This document shows positions 1 through 8,776 of a stretch of DNA of 64,000 nucleotides, in pieces. The position numbers and the translations under genes are program-made. The stretch spans positions 62,001 to 126,000 of the forward strand of contig NZ_JAKEUQ010000004.1 of the NCBI RefSeq assembly GCF_022397955.1, written 5' to 3'. Numbering within the stretch: position 1 is the stretch's first letter; the number at the start of each line of letters is the position of its first letter. The stretch is from Vibrio sp. Isolate32. Its GTDB lineage: Bacteria > Pseudomonadota > Gammaproteobacteria > Enterobacterales > Vibrionaceae. Below the pieces are notes generated by a model that made no database searches, was not told the origin of the DNA, and worked only from the letters and a program-made list of their open reading frames with translations.

Positions 1-191
1 TGGAAGTTTTTAAACCATGTTAGCTTGGTAATTATGCGGCATTTGGAAAAACGCTGATCGTATCTGGTGATATTTTGAGCGTCGTTTGAGCTGTGTATAG
101 TGCGTTTCAACAAAGCCGTTTGGTTACGTGATTTCGGAAAAATTTTCAGTCTAGGTATGCTGAAAGTACATCAAAGAAGTAGGAGAAGAAG

Positions 192-362
192 ATGAACTCA
201 ATTAACCCTCAAACAACCTATCAGTACATGGTTGATTTAAGAGATCAAGAGTTGGCGAAGGCCCGAACCTTGGAAGAAAAGGTAAAAGTGCTTATCCACT
301 TTTGCACTGTGCAAGATGCATTGTACGAGCGTGATTGGCAGTCACTCAATACTGCGGCTTAA
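192..362 (+). CDS. Small hypothetical phage protein (56 aa)
   Basis: An ATG at 192 follows a strong ribosome binding site (AGGAG at 181-185) and opens a 56-codon frame ending in TAA. The product is soluble, rich in charged residues, with a probable helical core (residues 14-50) and no recognisable motif. It lies in the stretch between the unseen replication genes and the late activator of a P2-like prophage, where small accessory genes are common. Its last 21 bases overlap the 3' end of a broken reverse-strand frame. Function unknown; the good Shine-Dalgarno is the main support that it is real. Confidence 0.5.
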   Translation: MNSINPQTTYQYMVDLRDQELAKARTLEEKVKVLIHFCTVQDALYERDWQSLNTAA

Positions 363-603
363 AACTTTGACCAGTTCTGTGATCGACTTTTTTACAGGCG
401 CAGGCAGTCTTTCTAGGTGTTCAACCAGGTCGCAGGGGTTGGCGGGGCGCAAGTCAATTGTACCTCGCGCTATGTCCAATAAACTGATGTTGTAATGATT
501 GCATAGTATCTCTATCTGCTCAGCATTGATCAGTGCTCGATGTTGCTCGGTGTTGCTCGAGTCGCTGCACTCTTCGATAGGTATTGCTGTTCAATTTTGG
601 CAT
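342..603 (-). pseudogene. Frameshifted small phage ORF
   Basis: On the minus strand an ATG at 603 with an AGGGGAT ribosome binding site starts MPKLN, but the frame soon leaves the long open stretch. The neighbouring frame, from about 590 down to the TGA at 342-344, is open and encodes a plausible soluble protein containing NAEQIEILCNHYNIS and VEHLERLPAPVKKSI. ATG-to-stop length is 262 nt, one base more than a multiple of three, so one inserted base (or two lost) near 585-600 would explain it. It might instead be a sequencing error. The intact product would be about 86 aa, of unknown function. Confidence 0.45.
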
Positions 604-794
604 TTCTATCCCCTTAGTGCGCCATATTTGGTGTTTTTGATGGATGAAAAGCCAGTCAAGGTTAGCAGTTAGATGCATGCTAAATAATTCAAATGATTAG
701 AGTTGTTTTGTCTTTAGACTTAGCTGCAAAAGTCATTGAATTATCTAAGTGTAGTTGACCACATAAAAAGTAATTAAATTTGTACAGGTAAAAC

Positions 795-814
795 TACTGT
801 ATTAATATACAGTA
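795..814. promoter_or_regulatory. LexA (SOS) box
   Basis: The 20-mer TACTGTATTAATATACAGTA has the CTG-N10-CAG core and outer TA bases of the gammaproteobacterial LexA operator. It is 21 bp upstream of the start codon of the small gene at 836, a position suited to repression. It implies DNA-damage control of that gene. Confidence 0.75.
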
Positions 815-835
815 AATCGTCAGTTGGGAGGCTTA

Positions 836-1021
836 ATGTCTGAACTACATAATAATGCGGAGGCGTTTGTTTTATGCGCTTTGGCTGAGGATACAAGCGG
901 GAACCACGAAGAAAACCAAGACATTGGCATGTTCTTAATTTCATTGATTCTTGCCCATAAAAAAGGACAGCTAGAAGCTGTCCATGTTACCGGGCCTAAT
1001 TATGAGGGTTTATTAAAATAA
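836..1021 (+). CDS. SOS-controlled small phage protein (61 aa)
   Basis: The start is ATG 836, set by GGGAGG at 826-831; an in-frame TTG at 824 lies inside the ribosome binding site and is rejected. The 61-aa product begins MSELHNNAEAF, has a hydrophobic middle segment (GMFLISLILA) and is otherwise acidic and soluble. No family is recognised. A near-perfect LexA box sits directly upstream, so the gene should be induced by DNA damage. In coliphage 186 a LexA-controlled gene (tum) encodes the antirepressor that triggers induction; this protein has no visible similarity to Tum, but a role in induction is a reasonable guess. Its stop overlaps the convergent late-activator gene by 9 bp. Confidence 0.65.
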   Translation: MSELHNNAEAFVLCALAEDTSGNHEENQDIGMFLISLILAHKKGQLEAVHVTGPNYEGLLK

Positions 1022-1534
1022 AGCTAACTGCTCCTTTAAATGGTCTCGATGTCCAGGCTTTAACATCTTGATTAAGCAGTTCGTCAATTCATCGGTGTCT
1101 TTCGATGATGGACTTAGCGTGTGACAAAAATACAAAGACATAACAAACTGATGTTCACAAGTTGGGTTCTTACACTCACAATATAAATCTGCACAGTCGT
1201 TCGATAGGCGGTTGGTTTTATTAATCACCGCCCGCTCGCCACAACCGCAAGTAATGCGACTACCAAACAAAGACGGCTTGCTAGTTGCGCCAATTCCGAA
1301 ATGAAGTTTTGACTGTTTTAGTGAGTGGCGATAGCCGATAGAACTCACAAAGGTATGCCCACATTCTGGGTTAGAACAGGAACAAGATAAATCTGCGCAA
1401 TTGGCATCTTTAGCGATGCTTCTACTTATAATCGCGCGTTCACCACATTTGCAATACACTCGCATACATTGACCTAACTTAACTGACTGACAGCATAATA
1501 TTACGTCAATGGCTGTGTTTTTGTACAGTTTCAT
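1013..1534 (-). CDS. Late gene activator, tandem Ogr/Delta zinc finger
   Basis: Two copies of the Ogr/Delta zinc-binding domain are seen: residues about 24-75 (RVYCKCGERAIISRS, then CSNPECGHTFV) and about 90-145 (RITCGCGERAVINKT, then CKNPTCEHQFV). Each has the CxCG...CxxxxC pattern of P2 Ogr. A doubled domain in one chain is characteristic of satellite phage P4 Delta. The family activates phage late promoters by contacting RNA polymerase. The ATG at 1534 overlaps the TGA of the portal gene (ATGA), so it is translationally coupled; an internal Met just before the first domain (residue 24) is an alternative start. It probably drives the divergent head operons at 4.3 to 4.5 kb. Confidence 0.85.
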   Translation of the reverse strand: MKLYKNTAIDVILCCQSVKLGQCMRVYCKCGERAIISRSIAKDANCADLSCSCSNPECGHTFVSSIGYRHSLKQSKLHFGIGATSKPSLFGSRITCGCGERAVINKTNRLSNDCADLYCECKNPTCEHQFVMSLYFCHTLSPSSKDTDELTNCLIKMLKPGHRDHLKEQLALF

Positions 1535-2559
1535 ACTGTTGTTACCTTATCGGTATCAAACTTCAAATGGAGCCGTTTAGGGAGCTCTGGGTCGCTGTTC
1601 ACTTCATCCATAATCAGTTCACAAACAGGAATAATTTCATCTTTGGCGTATTCGCTGCCAATCTTAATCGGGTCACCCAAACTGGTAGTGCCTTGAGGAA
1701 TGATTCCTGCTTTACCTACCGGGAAGCGATGACCCACTAAAATATCTTGGGCGGTAATGTTTTTAATCCGCTCAAATTCATCCTTAGTAGCAATGTCACC
1801 AACCGGAATTAACTGAATACCCTTCTCTTTTCCGTTTGGGATGTTTACAAACATACTGCGGAAATTACCCACGCCCTTAGAGCTGGCAATGGTTTCCTTC
1901 ATCTTCTTTTCGTCTTCTTCACTTAGGTTCGGGTCAGAAGCGTAGAAGATAAAGCCCATATGAGCACCGTTTTTGTAGTATCGGCGGCGAAATAGCGTGG
2001 CATCTTTATTTAATAAGCTGCTCTGAATGCTGCCTAAGTAATCGGGTAATCCATAAACTTGTTGTTGCGGGTCGTACTGAGGTAAGAAGATCAAATCTTC
2101 TTTGCGGTATTCTCGTTGTTGGTTGTCTCGCTCAAGAATAACGAAGTTGCCGTTTTTGCGTTTGCGTAAGTACATGCCCGGTAACGGATGCAAGCGCACC
2201 ACACGTTTAAAGCCATCACGGATTTTTAAGAAAGCGGCATCACCAAAGGTGAAGTAATCGCGGCAAAAGGCTTGAATGTGTCTGCGCCGAGTCGAACCAC
2301 CTTGTTGAAATCGTCCTGCGACATAGTTGGCCCGGGCAATCAATAAAGAGCCATGATAGGCGTTGGCTCTGGCAATGTCGGCTAATCCATTGCGCGAAAT
2401 TGGCGGTTCCCAATAGTTATCGGAATCGTTGTAAAACAAATCTGAGTAGGAAGTCATCCAACTATTAGAGTCGATAGCTTCAGGAGCGGAGTCGATGTGG
2501 TAGACCGACTCGGGTGCTTGTTCTTCTTGTTTGACTAAAGGTTCTCTTTGCTCGGTCAT
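1531..2559 (-). CDS. Phage portal protein (P2 gpQ / PBSX family)
   Basis: The 342-aa product matches the length of P2 gpQ (344 aa) and carries portal-family features such as [15 protein letters not shown], the FGDAAFLKI segment and [23 protein letters not shown]. It forms the dodecameric ring at the capsid vertex through which DNA enters and to which the tail attaches. The start is taken as ATG 2559, overlapping the terminase TGA by ATGA; a further upstream start would run deeper into the terminase gene without a better ribosome binding site. It sits in the usual order terminase-portal on the minus strand, opposite to the capsid operon. Confidence 0.93.
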   Translation of the reverse strand: MTEQREPLVKQEEQAPESVYHIDSAPEAIDSNSWMTSYSDLFYNDSDNYWEPPISRNGLADIARANAYHGSLLIARANYVAGRFQQGGSTRRRHIQAFCRDYFTFGDAAFLKIRDGFKRVVRLHPLPGMYLRKRKNGNFVILERDNQQREYRKEDLIFLPQYDPQQQVYGLPDYLGSIQSSLLNKDATLFRRRYYKNGAHMGFIFYASDPNLSEEDEKKMKETIASSKGVGNFRSMFVNIPNGKEKGIQLIPVGDIATKDEFERIKNITAQDILVGHRFPVGKAGIIPQGTTSLGDPIKIGSEYAKDEIIPVCELIMDEVNSDPELPKRLHLKFDTDKVTTV

Positions 2560-4334
2560 GCTGCGGTTGCCCAAGTTGATTTAGTTGGTGTTGAGTGATC
2601 TAACGGCTCATTAATAATGGCGTGAGAAATTGCCCAAAATGCATCGGCGTGGCCTGTGGTTTGGCTGCGCTCCGCTCTGAATGTCATCGCGTTGCCGCTG
2701 GCGGTCGGTACTCGCTTAATTGCCATGAATGCCATAGCAATATCTTTGTGCTCGGCATCAAATTGAAGTCGTTTGGCTTCTACAATGTCGATCATCTTCA
2801 TCACAAGGCGGTTTTTGTTTTCGTTGCTGTAGTGGATTGCGTGAGCTTCGCGCGGGTATTTCTTAGAAATTAAGTCCCAAACACCGCCACCAATACCCGT
2901 GGTATCAACGCCAATGTAAGTGACTTTGTAACGCTGAAATACTTTGTCGATTTCCGAAACGTGATACTGGAAGTTGAGACCTTTCCAATAGTGCTTTTCC
3001 AATACACGAAATTTTTCACCCGATACTGCAGGCGGTGCCACAACCACCAAACAGGCATTGTCTCGGGTTCGAGATGGGTCATAACCTAACCAAACCTCTC
3101 GACGGGCAAAAGGTTGCTTGTTATTTGGCTTGAAGTCTTGCCAGTGGGCTGCATCCACCATGCCTTTTTCAAGATCAGAGAACTTGAAGACAGAAAGCGA
3201 ACCATCGACAAAAACACACATAAACAGGTTGTTGAAGTCGTCTTGGCTGTATTCTTCGCGCAGTTCGTCAATGTCGAATAGGTTACAACCACCATTAGCG
3301 GCATCTTCAATGGTGACAACATAACGCCACTGCTTATCGTCGCAGAGTCGGCCACCGTCGCGATATTCTTCAAAGGTTGGAAATTCAATATTGGTGCGAG
3401 ACTCTTTGCCTTTACGCCATTGGTCGCCCGTCCAAAACGGGTAAGCCTGGTGCATCTTCGATGATGGCGTAGAAAAGTAGGTTTTACGCCATTTCTTATG
3501 CGTAGCCATTGCTGAAGCGAGTTTGTTTAGCTCATCAAATTTAGGTATCCAGAAATATTCATCAACATACACATGGCCGTGGTAGCTCTGGGCTGTTTTG
3601 CTATTGGTTGATAGGAAACGTAGTTCTGCGCCGTTAGAAAGAATGATCGGGTTGCCGGTTAATTCGATGTCTAAAAACTCTTTACCAATGGCAATAATGT
3701 AGCTGCGGAAAACTTCCGCTTGAGCGCGAGAAGCCGAAAGAAATATTTGGTTATCGCCCGTTAGAATTGCATCTTCTAACGCTTCACCACTGAAATAGTA
3801 AGTCGCGCCGATTTGGCGTGATTTAAGAATGTTGCGAATACGCTGTTTAATGTTGTTACGCATGACATGCTGATATTCGAATAGCGATTCATGCCAGCGT
3901 TTAAAGTCTTCTTCGGCTAGGTGCTCAATGCTGTTTTTCTTGCGGCTCTTTTTGCGATTGTTGCTACCGCTACGGCCTTGGTTAGCTGGTTCAGAACCAT
4001 TAGTCTTCGAGCTGCCTTGCGAAAGCATGCGTTCAGCTTTGGCTTTTGCATCGGCATTCGCTTTTAGCAACTTAACGTGATGGTCTATGAGTTTATCCAT
4101 CTCTTTAAGCTGCTGATCGGTTTTCTCGTCCTTATCAATTAACACAGCCAAACGGCGGTTAATCATTTCTTCTACAGATAGTTCGTTCAGCAACAAAGCC
4201 CAGCCGAATTTCTCCGCCCAGGTATAAATGATGCGGTCGCTATTTAGGTTAAGTTGCGCCGCTATTTCTTTTGGAGGTAATCCGCGTAAATAAAGCTTTT
4301 TCGCGGCCTCTTTTATTTCGTCTGAATATGCCAT
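2556..4334 (-). CDS. Terminase large subunit, ATPase/nuclease (P2 gpP)
   Basis: Starting at ATG 4334 ([16 protein letters not shown]) gives 592 aa, close to P2 gpP (590 aa). The frame is open upstream, but the extra 38 residues are unlike the family. The N-terminus is a helix-turn-helix ([17 protein letters not shown]), the middle shows the ATPase core ([23 protein letters not shown] as Walker B), and the C-terminal nuclease has the acidic motif [15 protein letters not shown] with [12 protein letters not shown]. It cuts and packages concatemeric phage DNA together with gpM and the portal. A low-complexity basic linker (residues about 100-130) separates the recognition and motor domains. Confidence 0.93.
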   Translation of the reverse strand: MAYSDEIKEAAKKLYLRGLPPKEIAAQLNLNSDRIIYTWAEKFGWALLLNELSVEEMINRRLAVLIDKDEKTDQQLKEMDKLIDHHVKLLKANADAKAKAERMLSQGSSKTNGSEPANQGRSGSNNRKKSRKKNSIEHLAEEDFKRWHESLFEYQHVMRNNIKQRIRNILKSRQIGATYYFSGEALEDAILTGDNQIFLSASRAQAEVFRSYIIAIGKEFLDIELTGNPIILSNGAELRFLSTNSKTAQSYHGHVYVDEYFWIPKFDELNKLASAMATHKKWRKTYFSTPSSKMHQAYPFWTGDQWRKGKESRTNIEFPTFEEYRDGGRLCDDKQWRYVVTIEDAANGGCNLFDIDELREEYSQDDFNNLFMCVFVDGSLSVFKFSDLEKGMVDAAHWQDFKPNNKQPFARREVWLGYDPSRTRDNACLVVVAPPAVSGEKFRVLEKHYWKGLNFQYHVSEIDKVFQRYKVTYIGVDTTGIGGGVWDLISKKYPREAHAIHYSNENKNRLVMKMIDIVEAKRLQFDAEHKDIAMAFMAIKRVPTASGNAMTFRAERSQTTGHADAFWAISHAIINEPLDHSTPTKSTWATAA

Positions 4335-4375
4335 AGCTGCATCATACGCCCCGAAAACTCTGAAATGACTAAGCA

Positions 4376-4414
4376 AAATTCGGATGACTTCGGATTTGGA
4401 TAAAATCCGAATTT
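4376..4414. promoter_or_regulatory. Overlapping inverted repeats in divergent late promoter region
   Basis: A perfect 10-bp inverted repeat (AAATTCGGAT at 4376-4385, ATCCGAATTT at 4405-4414) encloses a second copy of TTCGGAT, which pairs with the same right arm (TTCGGATTT 4389-4397 with AAATCCGAA 4403-4411). It lies between the terminase start (4334) and the scaffold start (4501), exactly where two divergent late promoters are expected. It could be the activator binding site of the Ogr/Delta protein or a regulatory hairpin. A nearby TGTTTG-CTC-AAACA at 4457-4471 is a weaker dyad. Confidence 0.45.
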
Positions 4415-4500
4415 CTAGGAATTGAAGTGGCTGAAAGCAGTTATTCAAAGGCGTATTGTTTGCTCAAACAGAGATGTAAATAACTAACTTGAGAGCGCAA

Positions 4501-5364
4501 ATGCCAAAAATTAGTGACTGGAAAATCATAGCGACAGAAGGGCCAACCGTAGACGGGCGCAAAATTACCCGTGAATGGCTAACTCAAATGGCGGAGAACT
4601 ATTCGCTTGAGGAATACCCAGCATTGATTTGGCCAGAGCACCGTCGTTTTTATGGTTTCGGTGAAAACTGGGGCAAGGTAGTAGAGCTTAAAGCGGAAGA
4701 GAAAGACGGCAAAATGCGTTTGTTTGCAAAGCTTGAGCCTAACGATTACATGCTTGAAGCAAACCGTAAAAAGCAAAAGCTATTCACATCCATTGAGCCA
4801 AACCCCGATTACAAGGGCGAAGGGCGTTGTTACTTAATGGGCCTAGCTGCGACTGACTCCCCAGCCTCCACAGGTACTTCGCTACTTCAATTCTCTCGTA
4901 AGCAAGGTGAAACAACCGAACTTAAATGCAGTGCACTTGAAGAAATCGACTTTTCAGCCTGTTTCACCAAGAAAGACCGCTTTTTTGCGGCATTCAATGA
5001 ATTTTTCTCTTCTGGCGATGAAGTGCCAGAAACTCCATCAATAGGCGAGGATACCGAAGTGACTGAAGAGCAACTTAAAGCAGCACTGAAAGAGCAGTTT
5101 TCTGTATTCAAAGGTGAGTTCAAAAAAGAACTGGCCGAAGAATTCAATCTCAATGCAGAAATCCCAGAAGAACCAGTAGAAGAACAAGAACAAAGCCAAG
5201 TGTTCGAACAGTTCTCTGCCACTCTGGATAAAAAACTCAAACCGCTTCTTGAGAAAGTGGAGGGTCTCGAAACCCAGTTCAACAAACTTTCACAGGAAGC
5301 ACCTGGCCAAGAGCCAAAGGGCGAAGGTGCTGATGACAAATTCTCAACCACGGAGATGATTTAA
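4501..5364 (+). CDS. Capsid scaffolding protein/protease (P2 gpO)
   Basis: The start is ATG 4501 (MPKISDWKIIATEGP), giving 287 aa against 284 for P2 gpO; an upstream TTG at 4489 is less likely. The N-terminal half is the GPO protease domain: D18 in TVDGR, H47 in WPEHRRFYG and S97 in FTSIEPNP fit the proposed Asp-His-Ser residues of the family (assignment by position, inferred). The C-terminal half (about 180-285) is acidic, glutamine-rich and coiled-coil-like, as expected for the scaffold that is cleaved from the maturing procapsid. It is the first gene of the rightward head operon, directly followed by the capsid gene. Confidence 0.92.
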   Translation: MPKISDWKIIATEGPTVDGRKITREWLTQMAENYSLEEYPALIWPEHRRFYGFGENWGKVVELKAEEKDGKMRLFAKLEPNDYMLEANRKKQKLFTSIEPNPDYKGEGRCYLMGLAATDSPASTGTSLLQFSRKQGETTELKCSALEEIDFSACFTKKDRFFAAFNEFFSSGDEVPETPSIGEDTEVTEEQLKAALKEQFSVFKGEFKKELAEEFNLNAEIPEEPVEEQEQSQVFEQFSATLDKKLKPLLEKVEGLETQFNKLSQEAPGQEPKGEGADDKFSTTEMI

Positions 5365-6375
5365 ATGCTGAATGCAATATCAACCACCTATTTACTAGAG
5401 TTCTGCACAGCAACGCTATCAGCGGCAAACGCTCCACAGGGCACACAGACGTTTAACCTAACACCACCAATGGAAACTAAGCTGCGCCAAGCAATTATGC
5501 AGTCTGATGCGTTTCTTGGAATGGTTTCACTACTGCCTGTTCAACAAATTAAAGGCCAAGTGGTCGATGTGGGTGATGATGGCCTGTCTACAGGTCGCTC
5601 CGATACTGGGCGCTTTAGTGTTGAAGTGGGCCAAAGTGGTAATACCTACGAACTGACAAAAACCGATTCAGGCGCACACATTATGTGGGAAACCATGACT
5701 CAGTGGGCCAACTCAGGCTCAAAGAACGAGTGGCTAACCATGATGAAAAACGCTATCTCTCGTCGCTTTGCCTTAGACATGCTGCGTATTGGTTTCAATG
5801 GTACATCTATCGCAGCCAAAACCGACCCAGTTGCCAATCCGCTAGGGCAAGATGTGAACAAGGGCTGGTTAAAACTTGTAAAAGAGAAAGCAGCAGCTCA
5901 AGTGCTAGCGTCAGCCGACCTTGATCCAACAGGTGCGACCCAAGGTTCATACAAAAACCTTGATTCGTTGGTGCAGGACTTAATCAATACAACCATTGCT
6001 CCAGAGCATCGCCAAGACCCTGATCTTGTTGTGTTGGTTGGCTCTGATTTGGTGGCGGCTGAACAACACCGTTTGCTTGAAGCAGCAGATAGCCCAACTG
6101 AGCACAAAGCGGCGCAAAGCCTAGCTAAGACGATTGCGGGTAAAAAGGCTTACACGCCTCCGTTCTTCCCTGCTAATCAAATTTGGGTAACCAATACAAA
6201 GAATCTGCAAATCCTTACACAAGAAGGGACGCAGTGGCGCAAGCAGAAGAACGATGAAGATGAGCTTCGCTTTAAGCAAAACCACATCCGCATGGAAGGT
6301 TATGCTGTGGGCAACCTTAAAAAGTTTGCTGCAATCGAAGCGGTCACAGTTGTTGACACTGCGGCAGCCGCGTAA
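5365..6375 (+). CDS. Major capsid protein (P2 gpN)
   Basis: The 336-aa product shows typical P2 capsid segments: TPPMETKLRQAIMQSDAFL near the N-terminus, a central GFNGTSIAAKTDPVANPLGQ, and a C-terminal RMEGYAVGNLKKFAAIE. P2 gpN is 357 aa. It forms the icosahedral head shell after processing by the scaffold protease; the first ~30 residues may be removed. The ATG immediately abuts the scaffold TAA (no gap), with GGAG at 5352 as ribosome binding site, so the two are translationally coupled. Confidence 0.93.
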   Translation: MLNAISTTYLLEFCTATLSAANAPQGTQTFNLTPPMETKLRQAIMQSDAFLGMVSLLPVQQIKGQVVDVGDDGLSTGRSDTGRFSVEVGQSGNTYELTKTDSGAHIMWETMTQWANSGSKNEWLTMMKNAISRRFALDMLRIGFNGTSIAAKTDPVANPLGQDVNKGWLKLVKEKAAAQVLASADLDPTGATQGSYKNLDSLVQDLINTTIAPEHRQDPDLVVLVGSDLVAAEQHRLLEAADSPTEHKAAQSLAKTIAGKKAYTPPFFPANQIWVTNTKNLQILTQEGTQWRKQKNDEDELRFKQNHIRMEGYAVGNLKKFAAIEAVTVVDTAAAA

Positions 6376-6385
6376 GGGGTGAACA

Positions 6386-7102
6386 ATGGTTAGTTCATTA
6401 GCAAGACAGCGCAAACAGATTCTTGAAAAGCAAGCTAACCAGTCTGCGCCAGAGACCGTCTCTGTTGCAGACACTAATAGCCTGCACATCAAGCTGATTG
6501 ACTTCGAAGAAGACCGCAAGCATTTGCGTTCTTTCAATGCGATTGCTGATCGTGTCGAGCATAAGCGCAATGTCTTAGTCCCGAAATACAAGCCGTATGT
6601 TCAAAGTTACTTAGAAAGTGGTGAGCAGTTCGAAAACCCAATTTTTACCAACTTGGTGATCTGGCTATTCGATATTAAAGAGCTAGATACCGCGATTGAG
6701 TGGTGTATGACGGCAATCGAACGTGATTTGCCAACGCCAGAGAACTTCCGCCGTGACTGGCCGACATTCTGTGCTGATGAAGTACTTGCTTGGGCTGAAA
6801 ACGAATCGGAACGTGGAAATTCAATTGAACCTTACTTCTCCCAAGTATTTGAGAAGGTCGAGAAAGGTTGGCGCTTACACGAGAAGGTTCATGCCAAATG
6901 GTTCAAGTTTGCAGGCTTATACCTGATTCGAAATGAAAAAGGCCAACCGCAAGCGACAGCAATCGGCAACTTGGAAACGTTGGAAAAGGCTTTGGCTCTG
7001 CTTCAACACGCTCAAGATAAGCACCAGAAAGTGGGTGTGGGTACCCAAATTAAGAAAATTGAACAACGTATTCGTGCCATTCAAGAAGGCAAGAATCTTT
7101 AA
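6386..7102 (+). CDS. Terminase small subunit (P2 gpM)
   Basis: The 238-aa product begins MVSSLARQRKQILEKQANQ and contains FNAIADRVEHKRNVLVPKY and NLVIWLFDIKELDTAIEWC, segments typical of the P2 gpM family (247 aa). It recognises cos DNA and stimulates the large subunit during packaging. It lies 10 bp after the capsid gene in the conserved order O-N-M-L. The C-terminal third is helical and lysine-rich. A short gap of about 108 bp follows before the next start. Confidence 0.92.
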   Translation: MVSSLARQRKQILEKQANQSAPETVSVADTNSLHIKLIDFEEDRKHLRSFNAIADRVEHKRNVLVPKYKPYVQSYLESGEQFENPIFTNLVIWLFDIKELDTAIEWCMTAIERDLPTPENFRRDWPTFCADEVLAWAENESERGNSIEPYFSQVFEKVEKGWRLHEKVHAKWFKFAGLYLIRNEKGQPQATAIGNLETLEKALALLQHAQDKHQKVGVGTQIKKIEQRIRAIQEGKNL

Positions 7103-7210
7103 AAACTCCTACGCCACCGCGCCTCGGCTGGCGAGAGTGCAATAGCAAAAGCTCATTGTGACTCGTCGACCCAGTGGCTAGAGGTGCACTTATTCAAAGA
7201 AGGAATCGTG

Positions 7211-7630
7211 ATGAGCTTTGGTGGAAAAATTACTAGTGCAGCCAATACCGCCATGCAAGGTGAAGGTTGGCCAGATTTATCGACCGATGAATTCCGCAAG
7301 CTGCGCCGTATTCCCCATACGTTTGATAACGATTCTATGGCTGCTGCCGTGAGAATTGCGGCTATGAATATCCAACAAAGACTTGCAAGCCTGTTGGTTG
7401 ACGGTTTTCCGCCACTGCTAAGCTCAGCCAAAATAGCCGCATATAAGCGCGCGGTTTATGGTTTGGCCCACGCTGACCTATTGCCAGAGTTCGCCACGCA
7501 AGATCGCCGTAAGGAAGGGGAAAGCGTGGCAACTGATGAACCAGAACAGGCGGCACGTTTTGTTACTCAGAGTAACCAAGATGTTCGTTTGTTGCTTGGC
7601 CGCAGTGCAAACGGAATTGAAGCTATATGA
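7211..7630 (+). CDS. Head completion/stabilisation protein (P2 gpL)
   Basis: The start is ATG 7211 (MSFGGKITSAAN), preceded by AAGGAA; an in-frame ATG at 7184 has no good ribosome binding site. The 139-aa product contains GWPDLSTDEFRKLRRIPHTF and YKRAVYGLAHADLLPE, marks of the gpL family. It binds the filled head so that the tail can attach. Its stop overlaps the next ATG by 4 bp (ATGA at 7627), so translation of the completion proteins is coupled. Confidence 0.88.
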   Translation: MSFGGKITSAANTAMQGEGWPDLSTDEFRKLRRIPHTFDNDSMAAAVRIAAMNIQQRLASLLVDGFPPLLSSAKIAAYKRAVYGLAHADLLPEFATQDRRKEGESVATDEPEQAARFVTQSNQDVRLLLGRSANGIEAI

Positions 7631-8121
7631 GCGACACGGTTTACAACAAAACCAAGCTTGAGCACTTAACGGATTACATCGTTAGTCACTTAAATAGCAA
7701 TGTGCTCAATAACAAAATTGATGCTTGGCAAGAGAACGGTTCGATAGTGCCAAGCGGTGAAGACCGTGGGAACGATGGTTATATCGCCTGTTACTGGAAA
7801 TATAACGCTGTGATTTCGGTGGAGGAGTTTCCTCACCAGTTATTAGACCCACGTTGTTTGTTAGCTCTGGTTGCCTGTTGGTTAAGCGACCATGAAGAAG
7901 ACCGAAACGAGCAAGAGCTCGAAGACCCCATGCTATCGGTGGATGTGATCAGCAATGAAGTCGCTGATGTGAGCATAGAGCTTGAGCTGATGGAACCTAT
8001 CGAGTTGGTACCAGATTCAGAAGCCGGAATGATTACCTGGCGCGGAATTAAATACCGAGTTCAAGCCGTGGAGATTTACACCGCAGAAGAAGCGGAGTTG
8101 GTGAATGAAACCGACGATTAG
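7627..8121 (+). CDS. Tail completion protein (P2 gpR family)
   Basis: A 164-aa acidic protein with LEHLTDYIVSHL at the N-terminus, FPHQLLDPRCLLALVACWL in the middle and a C-terminal WRGIKYRVQAVEIYTAEEAE. These match the P2 gpR tail completion family. It is needed for finishing the head-proximal end of the tail. It is coupled by overlap to both the upstream head completion gene (4 bp) and the downstream morphogenesis gene (17 bp). The C-terminus is highly acidic, in contrast to the very basic protein that follows. Confidence 0.8.
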   Translation: MSDTVYNKTKLEHLTDYIVSHLNSNVLNNKIDAWQENGSIVPSGEDRGNDGYIACYWKYNAVISVEEFPHQLLDPRCLLALVACWLSDHEEDRNEQELEDPMLSVDVISNEVADVSIELELMEPIELVPDSEAGMITWRGIKYRVQAVEIYTAEEAELVNETDD

Positions 8122-8761
8122 TGCGAATAGAAGGGATGTGCTCAACCTGCAAGAAAAGTTGGCCATGTTAGCACTACCACCCAAAAAGCGAGTTTGGATA
8201 CTGAAAACCCTTGGCCGTTGGGAAAAGGCCAATACACGCAAACGCATTCAGCAACAAAAGGACGTTCGAGGGCAAACCTTAGCCCCCAAAAAAGGGAAGA
8301 AGCGCGGCAAAGTGATGCGCCGTATGGCGAAGGGATTAACCCCTTATGTACGAAACGCCAACATGCTTGACCTAACTTGGAGCAACAAGCTCACCGCAAG
8401 AATTGCAGCCAGGCATCACGTTGGTCAAAAGCAAAAAATGACCAAGCGCCAAATGCAAAAGCGTTGGGGAACCCCCGACTTCAGTGCGCCTTGCAGTAAA
8501 GGACAAGCGCGAAAACTGAGGGAGCTGGGTTACACGGTCGCGCGAAAGAGTGGCAAGGGAAGGAAGAAACCCTCACTCAAGTTATTGATGGCCACTGTTA
8601 GCCATGGCCAAGCTGGGCAAATTATCCGAGAGCTGAGCAATCAGCCCAGTGTCACCGCTTGGGATATCCCTTTAGTCGAGCGCCAGATATTAGGCAGTAA
8701 AGAAAGCGAAGTAACCCGCCAACTCATAAAAATCTTTGAGCAGGCCAAGACGAGAAAATAA
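8105..8761 (+). CDS. Phage virion morphogenesis protein (P2 gpS family)
   Basis: A 218-aa, strongly basic protein (many KKGKKRGK-like stretches). WILKTLGRWEKANTRKRIQQQ near residues 28-50 followed by GKVMRRMAKGLTPYV is the signature of the phage virion morphogenesis family that includes P2 gpS. It acts with gpR in tail completion. It is longer than P2 gpS (about 150 aa), the extra being a C-terminal extension from about residue 150 to 218 of unknown role. GC content begins to rise from here into the tail module. Confidence 0.82.
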   Translation: MKPTISANRRDVLNLQEKLAMLALPPKKRVWILKTLGRWEKANTRKRIQQQKDVRGQTLAPKKGKKRGKVMRRMAKGLTPYVRNANMLDLTWSNKLTARIAARHHVGQKQKMTKRQMQKRWGTPDFSAPCSKGQARKLRELGYTVARKSGKGRKKPSLKLLMATVSHGQAGQIIRELSNQPSVTAWDIPLVERQILGSKESEVTRQLIKIFEQAKTRK

Positions 8762-8776
8762 GCGAGGAAACAATCA

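Noticed and set aside
1..57. Open frame entering from the left edge (18 codons)
   Set aside because: Too short and without recognisable sequence to be called the end of a phage gene.
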